64,000 nucleotides of DNA from Pseudomonas graminis (GCF_013201545.1 NZ_CP053746.1:3796501-3860500); one strand, 5' to 3'. Positions 17,649 to 27,745 are shown, counted from the stretch's first letter. The notes: generated from the letters alone by a model not told the origin. Numbers and translations: made by a program.

Positions 17649-18641
17649 ATGAACATGCGCATGCTCACCCCCGAACGCCTGCGCCTCGAAGCCGGCTTTC
17701 CCCTGCGCGTCCAGCCCGGCCAGGCCGGGGTTTCCCTGGCCGCCGAAATCGACGCCCTGCGCAGCATCGTCAACCACTCCCTGGAGCGCGACGGCGCCAT
17801 CCTCTTCAGCGGATTCACCCCTGAAGGGGTCGAAGGCTTCCAGCGATTTGCCGCCTCCTTCGGCCATCCGTTGCTCAACTACGAATTCGGCTCCACCCCG
17901 CGCAGCCAGGTCGATGGCAAAGGCGTCTACACCTCCACCGAATACCCGGCCCACCGCTCGATCCCCCTGCACAACGAACAGGCCTACACCACCGAATGGC
18001 CCATGCGCATCTTCTTCTACTGCGCCAAAGCCGCTGTTAGCGGAGGCGAAACGCCGATTGCCGACAGCCGCCGCGTGTTCCAGCGCATCAGTCCGGCCCT
18101 GCGCAAACGCTTCGAAGAGAAGCGGCTTATGTACGTGCGCAACTATGGCAACGGCCTCGACCTGACCTGGCAGCAGGTCTTCAACACCGACCGTCACAGC
18201 GACGTCGAGGATTACTGCCGCAGCCGGGGTATCCAGTGCGACTGGAACGAGGACGGCGACCTGCGCACCCGGCAGTTGGTGCAAGGCGTCGCCCAGCATC
18301 CGCGTACCAGAGACTGGGTCTGGTTCAATCAGGCACACCTGTTTCACCTGTCGAACCTGGATGAAGAAATGCAGGAAATCCTCCTCGACACCGTTGGCGA
18401 AGAAGGCCTGCCACGCAACGTCTATTACGGCGACGGCAGCCCGCTGGAGGCCGACGCGCTGGCGGAAATTCGTGGCGTGCTGAGCGAATGCGAAGTGGTC
18501 TTCCCGTGGCAGACCGGCGACGTGCTGATGCTCGACAACATGCTCACGGCGCACTCGCGCAAGCCGTTCAGCGGTGAGCGCAAAGTCGTGGTTGCCATGG
18601 CCGAAGGCGTCAGTGGCAACACCCTGCACACCCTTTCCTGA
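17649..18641 (+). CDS. TauD/SyrP-type Fe(II)/2-oxoglutarate dioxygenase
   Basis: A 330-residue non-haem iron oxygenase. The metal site is visible: H108-x-E110 in LHNEQAY and the distal His near 302 in TAHSRKPFSGER, with the 2-oxoglutarate-binding Arg nine residues later. It is closest to SyrP, which beta-hydroxylates aspartate bound to an NRPS carrier domain in syringomycin synthesis. Beta-hydroxy-Asp is a common iron ligand in pyoverdines and related siderophores. The HxE variant (Glu instead of Asp) is normal for this subfamily. It is followed 11 bp later by the formyltransferase-like gene. Confidence 0.88.
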   Translation: MNMRMLTPERLRLEAGFPLRVQPGQAGVSLAAEIDALRSIVNHSLERDGAILFSGFTPEGVEGFQRFAASFGHPLLNYEFGSTPRSQVDGKGVYTSTEYPAHRSIPLHNEQAYTTEWPMRIFFYCAKAAVSGGETPIADSRRVFQRISPALRKRFEEKRLMYVRNYGNGLDLTWQQVFNTDRHSDVEDYCRSRGIQCDWNEDGDLRTRQLVQGVAQHPRTRDWVWFNQAHLFHLSNLDEEMQEILLDTVGEEGLPRNVYYGDGSPLEADALAEIRGVLSECEVVFPWQTGDVLMLDNMLTAHSRKPFSGERKVVVAMAEGVSGNTLHTLS

Positions 18642-18652
18642 GTCCGATATTC

Positions 18653-19486
18653 ATGCAGAAAACCAAGCTTGTTTACGTCTGGTCGTTGCGTAACGCAGCG
18701 GCGGACAAGGCCGGTCAATACGTCGATTACCACGGCGAACAGCGTTACATGACCTCGCCACTGGAGTACCTGGTCAAGGCGCTCAATGAGACTGCCCTCG
18801 GCGATCACTATTCCCTGGAAGCGATCATCTACGACGAGAACTCCGAGTCGGCACGGGATCGCGAGAGCATCAAGGATTACGGTTTCGCGCCGGGGCAGGG
18901 CGCCCACTGGTTCTACCCGCCGGGCCTGGCGGTTCAGGGACGCAAGGTCGATGACCTGCTTGAAAACGTGCCGTCGAGCTACCGCGCCTTGCCTTTGGGC
19001 GACAGCGCGCGGCCGGCCGGCAAGTCGGATTTCGAGCGACGTCTCGGCGAGCGCCTGCACGCGCTGGGCGCCGACATCGTGGTGCTCGACGGGCTGCTGG
19101 TGATCCTCGATGAACTGGTGCGTGAAGGCGCTGATTTCCATCGCCGCATCTTCAACGTGCACCCGGGCATCACGCGCCTGGAATCGCCTTACGAGCGGCG
19201 CGGCGCGTACGCCACCCTTGACGCGCTGTACGGCGCCCGGGGCAAGAAAGTGGTCGACTGGAACACGCGGGAGATGATCGACATTCCGGTGGTGAACATG
19301 ACCGGCGCGTCCTTCCATTTCGTCGACACCGGCATCGACTCCGGTGAAGTGGTGTTCGATGTGCTCGACACGCCCATCGCGGCGGACGACACCATCCTCG
19401 AACTGCGTTGGAACAACTTTAACAACAGCCTGTTTCCGGCGCTGGAGCAGGGGTTGTGGGTGCTGGCGCGGCAGCGGTCTTATTGA
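18653..19486 (+). CDS. PvdF-like formyltransferase
   Basis: A 277-residue protein with the opening KLVYVWSLRNAAADKAGQYV of PvdF-type enzymes and the formyltransferase-fold segment RIFNVHPGITRLESPYERRG, which carries the N-x-H-P catalytic motif. PvdF adds a formyl group from N10-formyl-THF to N5-hydroxyornithine, making a hydroxamate ligand for pyoverdine. Its neighbours (MbtH, SyrP-type oxygenase, FhuF-like reductase) fit that role. I do not know whether this is the main PvdF or a second copy; no hydroxylase (PvdA) is present here. Confidence 0.8.
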   Translation: MQKTKLVYVWSLRNAAADKAGQYVDYHGEQRYMTSPLEYLVKALNETALGDHYSLEAIIYDENSESARDRESIKDYGFAPGQGAHWFYPPGLAVQGRKVDDLLENVPSSYRALPLGDSARPAGKSDFERRLGERLHALGADIVVLDGLLVILDELVREGADFHRRIFNVHPGITRLESPYERRGAYATLDALYGARGKKVVDWNTREMIDIPVVNMTGASFHFVDTGIDSGEVVFDVLDTPIAADDTILELRWNNFNNSLFPALEQGLWVLARQRSY

Positions 19487-19528
19487 TCGTACGCGGTTGA
19501 ACAGGTCGTCGGCGCAGCGAGTCGTTCC

Positions 19529-20266
19529 ATGATTCCTGCGCTGGCGCCTTTATTAATTGCCGATTTCCAGCACTATCGCGATGTCCTGGTGCTGCCCGAC
19601 GATCCCCGCGCCAGCGTGCCGCTGCGTACGATTCTGACCGGCGACGGTTTAAGCGACGTGCTCACGCGATTCGGCAGCGCCTATCCGCCCAGCGACCCTC
19701 GAGGACTGGCGTCGCTGTGGAGCAAGCACTACTTCATCAAGCTGATTCCTCCGGTGGTTGCCGCGTCGCTGATCCTCGACCACCGCTTGCCACTGCACCT
19801 CGATCATCTGCAATTGATCCTCGATGACAATGGCCTGCCTGCGGCCTTCAAGCTGCCTGACCCAGGCCAGCACTGGACGCCTGCCCCGGTGGACGCCTTT
19901 GCGCGTTTCGACGACGTGGTTGAACACCACCTCCGGCCCTTCATTGATGCCATCGCCCGCACCGTGCGCTTGTCCCCAAACGTGCTGTGGAGCAACGCTG
20001 GCAACTATTTCGAGTGGCTCTTGGGCGTGCTGGCGAACGCCATGTCTCACGCCGATCTGACCCATGGTCACCAGCTGCTCAACGCCGGACATTTGCCTGA
20101 CGGACGTCGTAACCCGCTCTTCCAGCCCGTGCGGTATATCGAGGTCGACGGGCGACCCGAGCTGAAACGCCAACGCCGTATCTGCTGCATTCGTTATCGA
20201 GTCAGCGGAGTAGAGTTGTGTGACAACTGTCCGTTGCTCCATCGCAGACCCGATCTCACAAGTTGA
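19529..20266 (+). CDS. FhuF-like ferric-siderophore reductase
   Basis: A 245-residue protein whose C-terminus carries the [2Fe-2S] ligand pattern of FhuF: C-C (in RRICCIRYR) then C-x2-C (in ELCDNCPLL). FhuF-type proteins reduce iron in hydroxamate siderophores in the cytoplasm and so release it. The N-terminal two thirds resemble the FhuF domain, with SNAGNYFEWLLG. It follows the PvdF-like gene by 42 bp. The ribosome binding site is weak, so the start is the least certain part. Confidence 0.85.
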   Translation: MIPALAPLLIADFQHYRDVLVLPDDPRASVPLRTILTGDGLSDVLTRFGSAYPPSDPRGLASLWSKHYFIKLIPPVVAASLILDHRLPLHLDHLQLILDDNGLPAAFKLPDPGQHWTPAPVDAFARFDDVVEHHLRPFIDAIARTVRLSPNVLWSNAGNYFEWLLGVLANAMSHADLTHGHQLLNAGHLPDGRRNPLFQPVRYIEVDGRPELKRQRRICCIRYRVSGVELCDNCPLLHRRPDLTS

Positions 20267-20282
20267 CTCCTGACTGGTCGGT

Positions 20283-20318
20283 CCAAAAGCCGCGCGGTCT
20301 CTGGGCTGTGGCTTTTGG
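20283..20318 (+). terminator. Possible terminator after the siderophore group
   Basis: CCAAAAGCC and GGCTTTTGG form a 9-bp stem with an 18-nt loop. No T run follows, so it is a weak candidate. Confidence 0.35.
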
Positions 20319-20436
20319 CATATCCATATGCATAGGTGGTCGCCATAAGTGTGAGGTCAAATCGCTATCAAAATCTTTAAGTTGTACGATCTCTGGCCGA
20401 TAGTGGGGGACTAACGACCAGGAGGTGACCCGTCCC

Positions 20437-22119
20437 ATGAAGCTTACCGTCAAGAGCAAGCTGCTCTGTCTTGCCATCATTCCTGCCCTGTTGTTTGCAC
20501 TGATTCTCAGCGGCGTCGCCGCCTGGGTGCTACAGCGCAGCGCGGATCAGGAAATGCAGGAAACCCGTGAAAAGCTCGTCGAGCGCAATCGCGACGTTCT
20601 CAAGAACTACGTCGACGTGGCGCTCACCACCATCAAGCCTTTGCACGACGCCTCCGCACCCGGCGACATGGCCGCACGAGACAGGGCCCTGGCGTTGCTC
20701 AAGCCAATGACATACGGCGAAGACGGGTACTTCTTCGGGTATGACACCAAGGGTGTGCGGGTTTTTCGCGGCGACAGCGCGGCGGGCGTCGGCAAAAGCT
20801 TCTGGGACACCCGCGACCCTGACGGCACTTACCATTACCAGACCTTCGTGGAAGTGGCGAAAAACGGGAAACATTACGTCGATTACGCTGCGCCCAAACC
20901 CGGCGATGAAGCGGTGCAGGTGCCCAAGCTCGGTTACACCGTGTACCTGGAAAAGTGGGACATGGTGCTGGGCAGCGCGATCAACATGGACGACATTGAC
21001 GCCGCCATGGTCCTGGAGCAGGCCGCCGTCACCAGCCGCAGCCGCAACATTCTCGGCAGCGTCTTTGTGGTGACCCTGGTCTTGCTGCTGCTCACGGCGG
21101 CGGCCGGCCTCTGGACCGCCAACGGGATCGTCCGGCCCCTGCGCATTCTCAAAAGCAATCTGGACGACATCGCTGCCGGCGACGGTGACCTGACCCACCG
21201 TCTGGTGGTCACCAGCCGCGATGAACTGGGTGACCTGGCGACCTCGTTCAACCGTTTCGTCGACAAGATCCACGCCATGGTTCGTCAGATTGCGCAGATG
21301 ACCACCGACCTCGATGGGCTGGTGAATCAGGCCACCCAGCAAACCCTGCGCTCCGAAACAGCCATGCAGCGTCAGCGGGAGGAGACCGACCAGGTTGCCA
21401 CCGCGATTCACGAGATGTCCGCCGCCGCGCAGGAAGTCGCACACAGCGCGCAACGGGCCGCCGAGGCCGCGTCGGAAACCGACCAGCAGGGCCAGGCCGC
21501 GCGCAAAGTGGTGGGCTCCAGTATCACCGGCATGAACTCGCTGGTGAACGACATCCGCCTGAGCGGCACCAGCCTGGACAGCCTGCAACAGGACGTGCGC
21601 TCCATCGTGTCGGTGCTAGCCGTCATCCGTTCGATCGCCGAACAGACTAACCTGCTGGCCCTCAACGCAGCGATCGAGGCCGCCCGCGCCGGGGAAGCCG
21701 GGCGCGGGTTTGCGGTGGTCGCCGATGAAGTCCGCGCACTGGCCAGCCGCACCCAGCAAAGCACCCAGGAAATCCAGGGCATGATCACCCGCCTCGAAAC
21801 AGGCACCCACGCCTCGGTGGACGCCATGCGCCGTTCCACCGAAGCGGGCGAGGGCGCCAACCGGCAGACCAACGAAGTGGGCCAGTCGCTGGATTCCATT
21901 TCGGGGCTCATCGGCACCATCAACGCGATGAATGCGCAGATTGCCAGCGCCGCCGAAGAGCAGACCTCGGTGGCCGAAGAAATCAACCGCAGCGTCCACC
22001 AGATCGCCGGTGCCGTGGAGAACCTCGCAGAGGAAACCGAGCAGAGCTCGCGCACCATGCGTGACGTCTCCACGCTGGGCAGCAACCTCAGCGCGCTGGT
22101 GCGCCAATTCAAGATTTGA
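20437..22119 (+). CDS. Methyl-accepting chemotaxis protein with Cache domain
   Basis: A 560-residue chemoreceptor. First membrane helix about 10-30, a periplasmic single Cache domain (about 35-190, with [14 protein letters not shown] and the W.M..GS.I..DD segment), second helix about 200-222, HAMP (about 223-275), then the cytoplasmic signalling coiled coil with the conserved hairpin tip [19 protein letters not shown]. It would pass ligand information to CheA/CheW. ATG 20437 is preceded by AGGAGG 11 nt upstream; a GTG overlapping that site is not the start. Cache domains of this type often bind small organic acids; the ligand is unknown. Confidence 0.95.
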   Translation: MKLTVKSKLLCLAIIPALLFALILSGVAAWVLQRSADQEMQETREKLVERNRDVLKNYVDVALTTIKPLHDASAPGDMAARDRALALLKPMTYGEDGYFFGYDTKGVRVFRGDSAAGVGKSFWDTRDPDGTYHYQTFVEVAKNGKHYVDYAAPKPGDEAVQVPKLGYTVYLEKWDMVLGSAINMDDIDAAMVLEQAAVTSRSRNILGSVFVVTLVLLLLTAAAGLWTANGIVRPLRILKSNLDDIAAGDGDLTHRLVVTSRDELGDLATSFNRFVDKIHAMVRQIAQMTTDLDGLVNQATQQTLRSETAMQRQREETDQVATAIHEMSAAAQEVAHSAQRAAEAASETDQQGQAARKVVGSSITGMNSLVNDIRLSGTSLDSLQQDVRSIVSVLAVIRSIAEQTNLLALNAAIEAARAGEAGRGFAVVADEVRALASRTQQSTQEIQGMITRLETGTHASVDAMRRSTEAGEGANRQTNEVGQSLDSISGLIGTINAMNAQIASAAEEQTSVAEEINRSVHQIAGAVENLAEETEQSSRTMRDVSTLGSNLSALVRQFKI

Positions 22120-22141
22120 TGAATCGTTTAACCCGAGCACG

Positions 22142-22173
22142 TTGAGGCGTTAGCTGTTTTAGTAACGCCTCAA
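22142..22173. terminator. Hairpin after the chemoreceptor gene
   Basis: A perfect 11-bp stem, TTGAGGCGTTA / TAACGCCTCAA, with a 10-nt loop, 22 bp after the stop codon. No T run follows. It probably marks or protects the mRNA 3' end. Confidence 0.5.
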
Positions 22174-22313
22174 TGCTTAGCTTGGCAATGATTAGCACGC
22201 GATCTATTTCCCTGGCGCGTGCGGCTCATTCGCCGCAGCGCAGGGCGAATCCATAAGAAGAACACACAAGAAAAACGAAGCACACCCGTGTTTGGTCTCA
22301 GGAGAAGTGAACG

Positions 22314-23063
22314 ATGTTCGATGACGACACCTCCCCGGCGCGTCGCGCCTTTCTACGCAAGTCGCTGACGCTCATCCCTGTTGTGACCCTGGCCAGCGCA
22401 GGCCTCCCGGCGGCTGCTTTCGCCCAGACCCCGGCCAGCGATGCAAAGCAAAGCCCGTCTGCCGCGTCGCCGCCCGCGGCGGGTGACTACACGCCGACGT
22501 TCTTCACCCCGCAAGAGTGGGCCTTCCTCATCGCCGCCTGTGATCGCCTGATCCCGGCCGACCACGTCGGCCCCGGCGCCGTCGAATTGGGCGTGCCTGA
22601 ATTCCTTGATCGGCACATGCAGACGCCCTATGCCAACGGTGGCATCTGGTACATGCAGGGCCCGTTCCTCGAAGCCGCGCCCGAGTTTGGCTACCAGGGC
22701 CGGCTGAACCTGCGCGAAACCCTGCGCCTGGGTATCAAGGCCATGGACGCGAACTGCAAGAAGACCCACGACGGCAAGGTGTTCGCCGAGCTTTCCACCG
22801 CCCAGCAGGAAGACCTGCTCAAGGCGGCCGAGGGCGGCAAGCTGGCGCTGGACGACATCGCCCCGAAGCTGTTCTTCAGCAACCTGCTGAACGAAGTGCG
22901 CAACGGCTATTTCGCCGACCCGTCCCACGGCGGCAACAAAAACATGGGCGCGTGGAAAATGATCGGTTACCCCGGCATGCGCGCCGATTACATGGACTGG
23001 ATCACCGTGCGCGACAAGCCGTATCCGCTGGCACCGGTCGATCTTTCCGGGCGGAGGGGCTGA
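22314..23063 (+). CDS. Gluconate 2-dehydrogenase subunit 3 (gamma)
   Basis: A 249-residue small subunit with a Tat signal (ARRAFLRKS then a hydrophobic stretch, ending PAAAFAQ near residue 38). The body has TFFTPQEWAFLIAACDRLIP, typical of the gluconate 2-dehydrogenase subunit 3 family. It has no cofactor but carries the FAD subunit through the Tat system, because that subunit has no signal of its own. GGAGAAGTGAACG precedes the ATG. The three genes at 22314-26214 form one operon. Confidence 0.92.
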   Translation: MFDDDTSPARRAFLRKSLTLIPVVTLASAGLPAAAFAQTPASDAKQSPSAASPPAAGDYTPTFFTPQEWAFLIAACDRLIPADHVGPGAVELGVPEFLDRHMQTPYANGGIWYMQGPFLEAAPEFGYQGRLNLRETLRLGIKAMDANCKKTHDGKVFAELSTAQQEDLLKAAEGGKLALDDIAPKLFFSNLLNEVRNGYFADPSHGGNKNMGAWKMIGYPGMRADYMDWITVRDKPYPLAPVDLSGRRG

Positions 23064-23065
23064 GC

Positions 23066-24841
23066 ATGGCCAACGCAAAACCGAAAGTAGACGCCGTCAT
23101 CGTGGGCATGGGCTGGACCGGCGCGATCATGGCGAAGGAACTCACCGACGCCGGGCTGAACGTGGTCGTCCTGGAACGCGGCGCCGACCGCGACACGCAA
23201 CCGGATTTCGCCTACCCGAAAGTGGTCGATGAGCTGGAAGGGTCCGTGCATCGCCGCTACCTGCAGAGCCTGGCGCAGGAAACCGTCACCGTGCGCCACA
23301 ACCTCACTTCCACTGCCGTGCCGTATCGGCAGATGGGTTCTTTCAAACCTGGCACTGGCGTCGGCGGGGCCGGCAGTCACTGGTCCGGCTGCCATTTCCG
23401 CGCGTTGCCTGAAGACTTCAAGCTGCGTACGAACGTCGAGCAGCGCTATGGCGCCAGCTTCATCCCGTCGGACATGAGCATTCAGGATTTCCCGGTCAGC
23501 TACGAAGACCTCGAACCGCATTTCGATCACTTCGAATACGTCTGCGGCACCTCGGGCAAGGCGGGGATCATCAGCGGCGTCAGGCAGCCCGGCGGCAACC
23601 CGTTCGAAGGCTCGCGCTCCCGTGAGTTTCCCCTCGGCCCTAACCCCAATTACCTCGGCGCCGAAATGTTCTACGGCGCAGCAAGGGAAATGGGCTGGGA
23701 CCCGTACCCGATTCCGGCCTCCAACGCGTCGGCGCCCTACGTCAATCCGTACGGTTGCCAGATGGGCCCGTGCAACGCCTGCGGCTTCTGCAGCGACTAC
23801 GGCTGCCTGAACTACTCCAAGGCGAGCCCCAACATCAGCATTCTGCCGGTGCTGCGCCAGCGCAAGAACTTCGAGCTGCGCACCCACGCCCAAGTGCTCA
23901 AGGTCAACCTCGACAGCGATGGCAAAAAAGCCACCGGCGTCACCTACCTCGACGCCCAGGGTCGGGAAGTCGAGCAGCAGGCCGATCTGGTCCTGCTGTG
24001 CGCGTTCTCACTCTATAACGTTCACCTGATGCTGCTCTCCGGGATCGGAAAACCCTATGATCCGCAAACCGGCGAAGGCACCATCGGGCGTAACTATTCC
24101 TACCAGAACCTCAACCGGGTGGTGTTGTTTTTCAACAAGGACGTGCAGGCCAATCAGTTCATCGGGATCGGTGGCGCCGGCACGACGATGGACAACCTCA
24201 ACGGCAACCAGCTGGACAACGCCAAGGCCGGGTTCGTCGGCGGCGGCATCATCTGGGCGCGGCAGCCCGGGGCCGGTCCGGTGCGCGGTATCAACGTGCC
24301 GCCGGGCACACCGAACTGGGGCACGGCCTGGAAACAGGCGGCGAGCGATTCGTTCCGTCACTCGTTTTATTTCGAAGTCCAGGGCGCCTGCATGTCCTAC
24401 AAGCAGCATTACCTGAGCCTGGACCCGACCTACAAAGACGGGTTCGGTCGACCGCTGCTGCGCATGAACTTCGACTGGCACGACAATGAGGTCAAGGCCT
24501 CGCAGTTTCTGGTGGGCAAAGCGCTGGAAATGTCGAAGATCCTCAACCCGATCGCGCTGGCCGGCGACGCCAAGAAACCCGGCGAGCATTACAACATCAC
24601 CAAGTACCAGAGCACCCACACCTGCGGCGGCGCGATCATGGGCAGCGATCCGAAGACCTCGGCGCTGAACCGTTATCTGCAATCCTGGGACGTGCACAAC
24701 GTCTTTGCCATCGGCGCCAACGCGTTCCCGCAGAACAACGGCTACAACCCGACCGGCATGGTGGGTGCGCTGGCGTACTGGTCAGCCACGGCCATCCGCG
24801 AGCAGTACTTGAAAAACCCCGGCCCGCTGGTTCAGGCTTAA
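23066..24841 (+). CDS. Gluconate 2-dehydrogenase flavoprotein subunit (GMC oxidoreductase)
   Basis: A 591-residue FAD protein that oxidises D-gluconate to 2-ketogluconate in the periplasm. It begins with the dinucleotide fold VIVGMGWTG (residues 12-19) and VVLERG, and has the GMC-type C-terminal active-site region (HTCGGAIMGSDP, then NGYNPTGMVGAL). The start ATG at 23066 comes 3 bp after the gamma-subunit stop, implying coupling. It lacks a signal peptide and is expected to be exported as a complex with subunit 3. Related sugar-alcohol or 2-ketogluconate dehydrogenases have the same layout, so the exact substrate is inferred. Confidence 0.92.
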   Translation: MANAKPKVDAVIVGMGWTGAIMAKELTDAGLNVVVLERGADRDTQPDFAYPKVVDELEGSVHRRYLQSLAQETVTVRHNLTSTAVPYRQMGSFKPGTGVGGAGSHWSGCHFRALPEDFKLRTNVEQRYGASFIPSDMSIQDFPVSYEDLEPHFDHFEYVCGTSGKAGIISGVRQPGGNPFEGSRSREFPLGPNPNYLGAEMFYGAAREMGWDPYPIPASNASAPYVNPYGCQMGPCNACGFCSDYGCLNYSKASPNISILPVLRQRKNFELRTHAQVLKVNLDSDGKKATGVTYLDAQGREVEQQADLVLLCAFSLYNVHLMLLSGIGKPYDPQTGEGTIGRNYSYQNLNRVVLFFNKDVQANQFIGIGGAGTTMDNLNGNQLDNAKAGFVGGGIIWARQPGAGPVRGINVPPGTPNWGTAWKQAASDSFRHSFYFEVQGACMSYKQHYLSLDPTYKDGFGRPLLRMNFDWHDNEVKASQFLVGKALEMSKILNPIALAGDAKKPGEHYNITKYQSTHTCGGAIMGSDPKTSALNRYLQSWDVHNVFAIGANAFPQNNGYNPTGMVGALAYWSATAIREQYLKNPGPLVQA

Positions 24842-24852
24842 GGAGAAATGAC

Positions 24853-26214
24853 ATGAAAAAGTTCCTCCTGAGCCTGATTTCGCTGGCGGTGCTGGTGTTT
24901 GTCGCGCTGCTGGTGTTCGCGCTGTGGCCGACCTCGACGCCAAAACTTGCCCCCGCGCCCGACCCTGACCAAGCCGCGCTGATCGAGAAAGGCCGCTACC
25001 TGGCGGACGCCGGCGATTGCACGGCGTGTCACACCGTCAGTGGCGGCAAGCCATTCGCGGGAGGGCTGCCGATTGCTTCGCCGATCGGCACGCTCTACAG
25101 CAGCAACATCACCCCGGACAAGGCGAGCGGGATCGGCAGTTACTCCCTGGATGACTTCGACCGCGCGCTGCGTCATGGCATCGCGGCCAACGGCAACAGC
25201 CTGTACCCGGCCATGCCGTATCCGGCCTATGCGCGAACCACGGATGACGACGTGCGCGCGCTGTATGCGTACTTCATGCACGGCGTGGCACCGGTGCAGG
25301 CCGAGAACCGCGCCAATGACGTGCCGTGGCCATTGTCCATGCGCTGGCCGCTGGCGATCTGGCGCAAGGTGTTTGCGCCAACGCCCGAGGCCGTTGCGTT
25401 CAATGCGGCGCGTTACCCGGATTCGCAAGTGGCGCGCGGGGCTTATCTGGTTCAGGGACTGGGGCATTGCGGCAGCTGCCACACGCCCCGTGCGCTGACC
25501 TTGCAGGAAAAAGCACTGGATGAATCGGGTGCGGCGTTCCTGTCGGGCGGGCCGGTGATCGACGGCTGGCTGGCGGTCAACCTGCGCGGCAATCCTGCCG
25601 ATGGGCTGGGCAGCTGGAGCAAGGACGACATCGTCGCCACCCTGCGCAGCGCGCGCAGTGCGACCCACGCGGTGTTGGGCGGCGCGATGGGCGATGTGGT
25701 CGTGCACAGCACCCAACATCTCAACGATGCCGACCTGCAGGCGGTGGCCGCGTACCTGAAGACCCTGCCGGCGACCGAGCGTCAGGTGTCCAGCTTCAAG
25801 GCGGATCCGGCCACGGCCAAAGCCCTGGCGGCGGGGCAGGAGGGCAGTCGCGGCGCCGAGCTGTATGTCGACAACTGCGCCGCCTGTCACCGCACCAACG
25901 GGCAGGGTTATGAGCGTGTCTTCCCGAAGATCGCCGGTAACTCGTCGGTGCTGTCGGAAGACCCGGTGTCGATGATTCGTCTGGTGCTCGCGGGCAGCAA
26001 CTTGCCCGCCACTGCCACGGCGCCGTCGCAACTGGGCATGCCCGGTTTCGCCTGGCGGATGTCCGATGAAGAGGTGGCACAGCTGCTGACCTTCATCCGC
26101 AGCAGCTGGGGCAATCAGGCACCGGCCGTCACCGCCGCGCAAGTGGCGCAAATGCGCGCGACCTTGCCCAAGGAGTCTCCAGCGGTGAGTCGCACGGACA
26201 TCGCCAAGCCGTAA
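24853..26214 (+). CDS. Gluconate 2-dehydrogenase cytochrome c subunit (three haems)
   Basis: A 453-residue membrane-anchored cytochrome with one N-terminal hydrophobic helix (residues about 4-25) and three CxxCH haem-binding motifs: CTACH (56-60), CGSCH (206-210) and CAACH (342-346). It passes electrons from the flavoprotein to ubiquinone. AAGGAG precedes the ATG, 11 bp after the flavoprotein gene. Length and haem number match the known three-subunit enzyme of pseudomonads and acetic acid bacteria. Confidence 0.95.
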   Translation: MKKFLLSLISLAVLVFVALLVFALWPTSTPKLAPAPDPDQAALIEKGRYLADAGDCTACHTVSGGKPFAGGLPIASPIGTLYSSNITPDKASGIGSYSLDDFDRALRHGIAANGNSLYPAMPYPAYARTTDDDVRALYAYFMHGVAPVQAENRANDVPWPLSMRWPLAIWRKVFAPTPEAVAFNAARYPDSQVARGAYLVQGLGHCGSCHTPRALTLQEKALDESGAAFLSGGPVIDGWLAVNLRGNPADGLGSWSKDDIVATLRSARSATHAVLGGAMGDVVVHSTQHLNDADLQAVAAYLKTLPATERQVSSFKADPATAKALAAGQEGSRGAELYVDNCAACHRTNGQGYERVFPKIAGNSSVLSEDPVSMIRLVLAGSNLPATATAPSQLGMPGFAWRMSDEEVAQLLTFIRSSWGNQAPAVTAAQVAQMRATLPKESPAVSRTDIAKP

Positions 26215-26257
26215 GCTTGAGCGCAGCAGGCCTCGCCTTTATGGGACCGCGTGCCCT

Positions 26258-26400
26258 TAGTGGGACCGGCTTCAGCCGGGAAGGCGCCAGTGGTCACGCC
26301 GCAAAAGCGAGGGTGTTTTCACTGGCCTCTTCCCGGCTAAAGCCGGTCCCACTGACTGACCGCGTGCCCTCAGTGGGACCGGCTTCAGCCAGGAAGGCGT
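26258..26400. repeat. REP cluster (direct-inverted-direct)
   Basis: Three copies of the GGGACCGGCTTCAGCCGGGAAG-type REP: forward near 26260, inverted near 26328-26352, forward near 26373 (CCAGG variant). It lies between the converging cytochrome gene and fucP. Confidence 0.9.
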
Positions 26401-26425
26401 CAGTCGTCACGCCGCTAAAGCGAGA

Positions 26426-27658
26426 TCACGCCTCCCGCCCGCGCAGCCCGCTGCGCCCATAAAACGCCACCACCACAAAACAACCCAGCGGCAGCAGGTA
26501 CGCCAGCGCCGTGGAGAAGTGGTCCGCCACCAGGCCCATGAAATACGGCATCAGCGCGCCGCCGACGATGGCCATGATCAGGAACGAGCTACCGCGTTTG
26601 GTGTGCGGGCCGAGGTTTTTCACGCCCATGGCGAAAATGGTCGGGAACATGATCGACATGAAGAAGAACACCGCGACCAGCGCCACCACCGACACGCTTT
26701 GTACGCCGCTGACCACCACCGCACACAGCGCGACGTTGATCCAGGCGTAGACCATCAACAATCGCTGTGCCGGGATGCGGCCCATCAGCCAGGTGCTGAA
26801 GAAACGCCCGCACATGAAGCAAATCATCGCCACCGACAGCAGATACGCGGCGTTCTGGCTGGTCATGCTGGCCCAGTGCTCGGTGACGTAGTTAATGAAG
26901 AACGCGCCCACACCCACCTGCGCCGCCACGTAGAAAAACTGCGTCACCACGCCGCCGACGAATTCCCTGTGCTGCCAGAGGGTCTTGCTGTCGTGGCGTT
27001 GAATGCTCGATTCCTGCTCGCGCAGATCGGGCATGGGCGTACGGGCGAACAACGCCGCCACCAGCAAAACGATCACCGCGATGACTACGTAGGTGGTTTG
27101 CAGCGAGCTGTTGTCGTTGCCCGCGTTGCTGCCGCCGAAGAACAGCGCGCCACCCAGCAGCGGCCCGACGAACTGGCCGAGGCCGTTGAACGACTGCGCC
27201 AGATTGAGCCGACGCTCCGCGCCTTTCGGATCGCCCAACACCGTCGCATAGGGGTTGGCCGCCGTCTCCAGGCAGCCCAGCCCCAGGGCGATGACGAACA
27301 GCGCGAACAGGAAAAACGGGAAGCTCGCTGCGTTGGCCGCCGGCATGAACAGCAACGCACCGGTCGCATACAGGCACAGGCCCAGCAGTATCCCGGCCTT
27401 GTAGCCGAAGCGGTCCATCAACAGCCCGGCGGGCAGGGCGATGATGAAATACGCGCCGAAGTACGCGGCTTGCAGCAGCCCGGACTGGGCCTTGCTGACA
27501 TGCAACGTTTCCTGAAAATGCTTGTTCAGCACATCGAGCAGCCCGTATGACAGGCCCCAGAGGAAAAACAGGCTGGTCACCAGCATCAATGCCACCCGCA
27601 CCGACGGCTCAGCGTGCCGGTACACCCCAGTCTGTACTTTGCTGTGTTTGGTCAACAT
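26426..27658 (-). CDS. fucP: L-fucose:H+ symporter (FucP-type MFS)
   Basis: A 410-residue MFS sugar porter with 12 hydrophobic segments. The FucP signature region is clear: TSLFFLWGLSYGLLDVLNKHF in the first helix, ALPAGLLMDRFGYKAGI, and LGLGCLETAANPYATVLG. AAGGAG lies 6 nt before the ATG. It is the last gene of a leftward fucose catabolic group; every enzyme of the non-phosphorylating route lies directly upstream, which supports fucose over the related galactose or glucose porters. Confidence 0.92.
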   Translation of the reverse strand: MLTKHSKVQTGVYRHAEPSVRVALMLVTSLFFLWGLSYGLLDVLNKHFQETLHVSKAQSGLLQAAYFGAYFIIALPAGLLMDRFGYKAGILLGLCLYATGALLFMPAANAASFPFFLFALFVIALGLGCLETAANPYATVLGDPKGAERRLNLAQSFNGLGQFVGPLLGGALFFGGSNAGNDNSSLQTTYVVIAVIVLLVAALFARTPMPDLREQESSIQRHDSKTLWQHREFVGGVVTQFFYVAAQVGVGAFFINYVTEHWASMTSQNAAYLLSVAMICFMCGRFFSTWLMGRIPAQRLLMVYAWINVALCAVVVSGVQSVSVVALVAVFFFMSIMFPTIFAMGVKNLGPHTKRGSSFLIMAIVGGALMPYFMGLVADHFSTALAYLLPLGCFVVVAFYGRSGLRGREA

Positions 27659-27745
27659 AACGCTCTCCTTTTTTGTTGTTGTTCAAGCGTGCAGCGTGAT
27701 GAAGCAGATGTTCGGTCGTGCAGGGATCGAAGCCTTGCACTCCTA

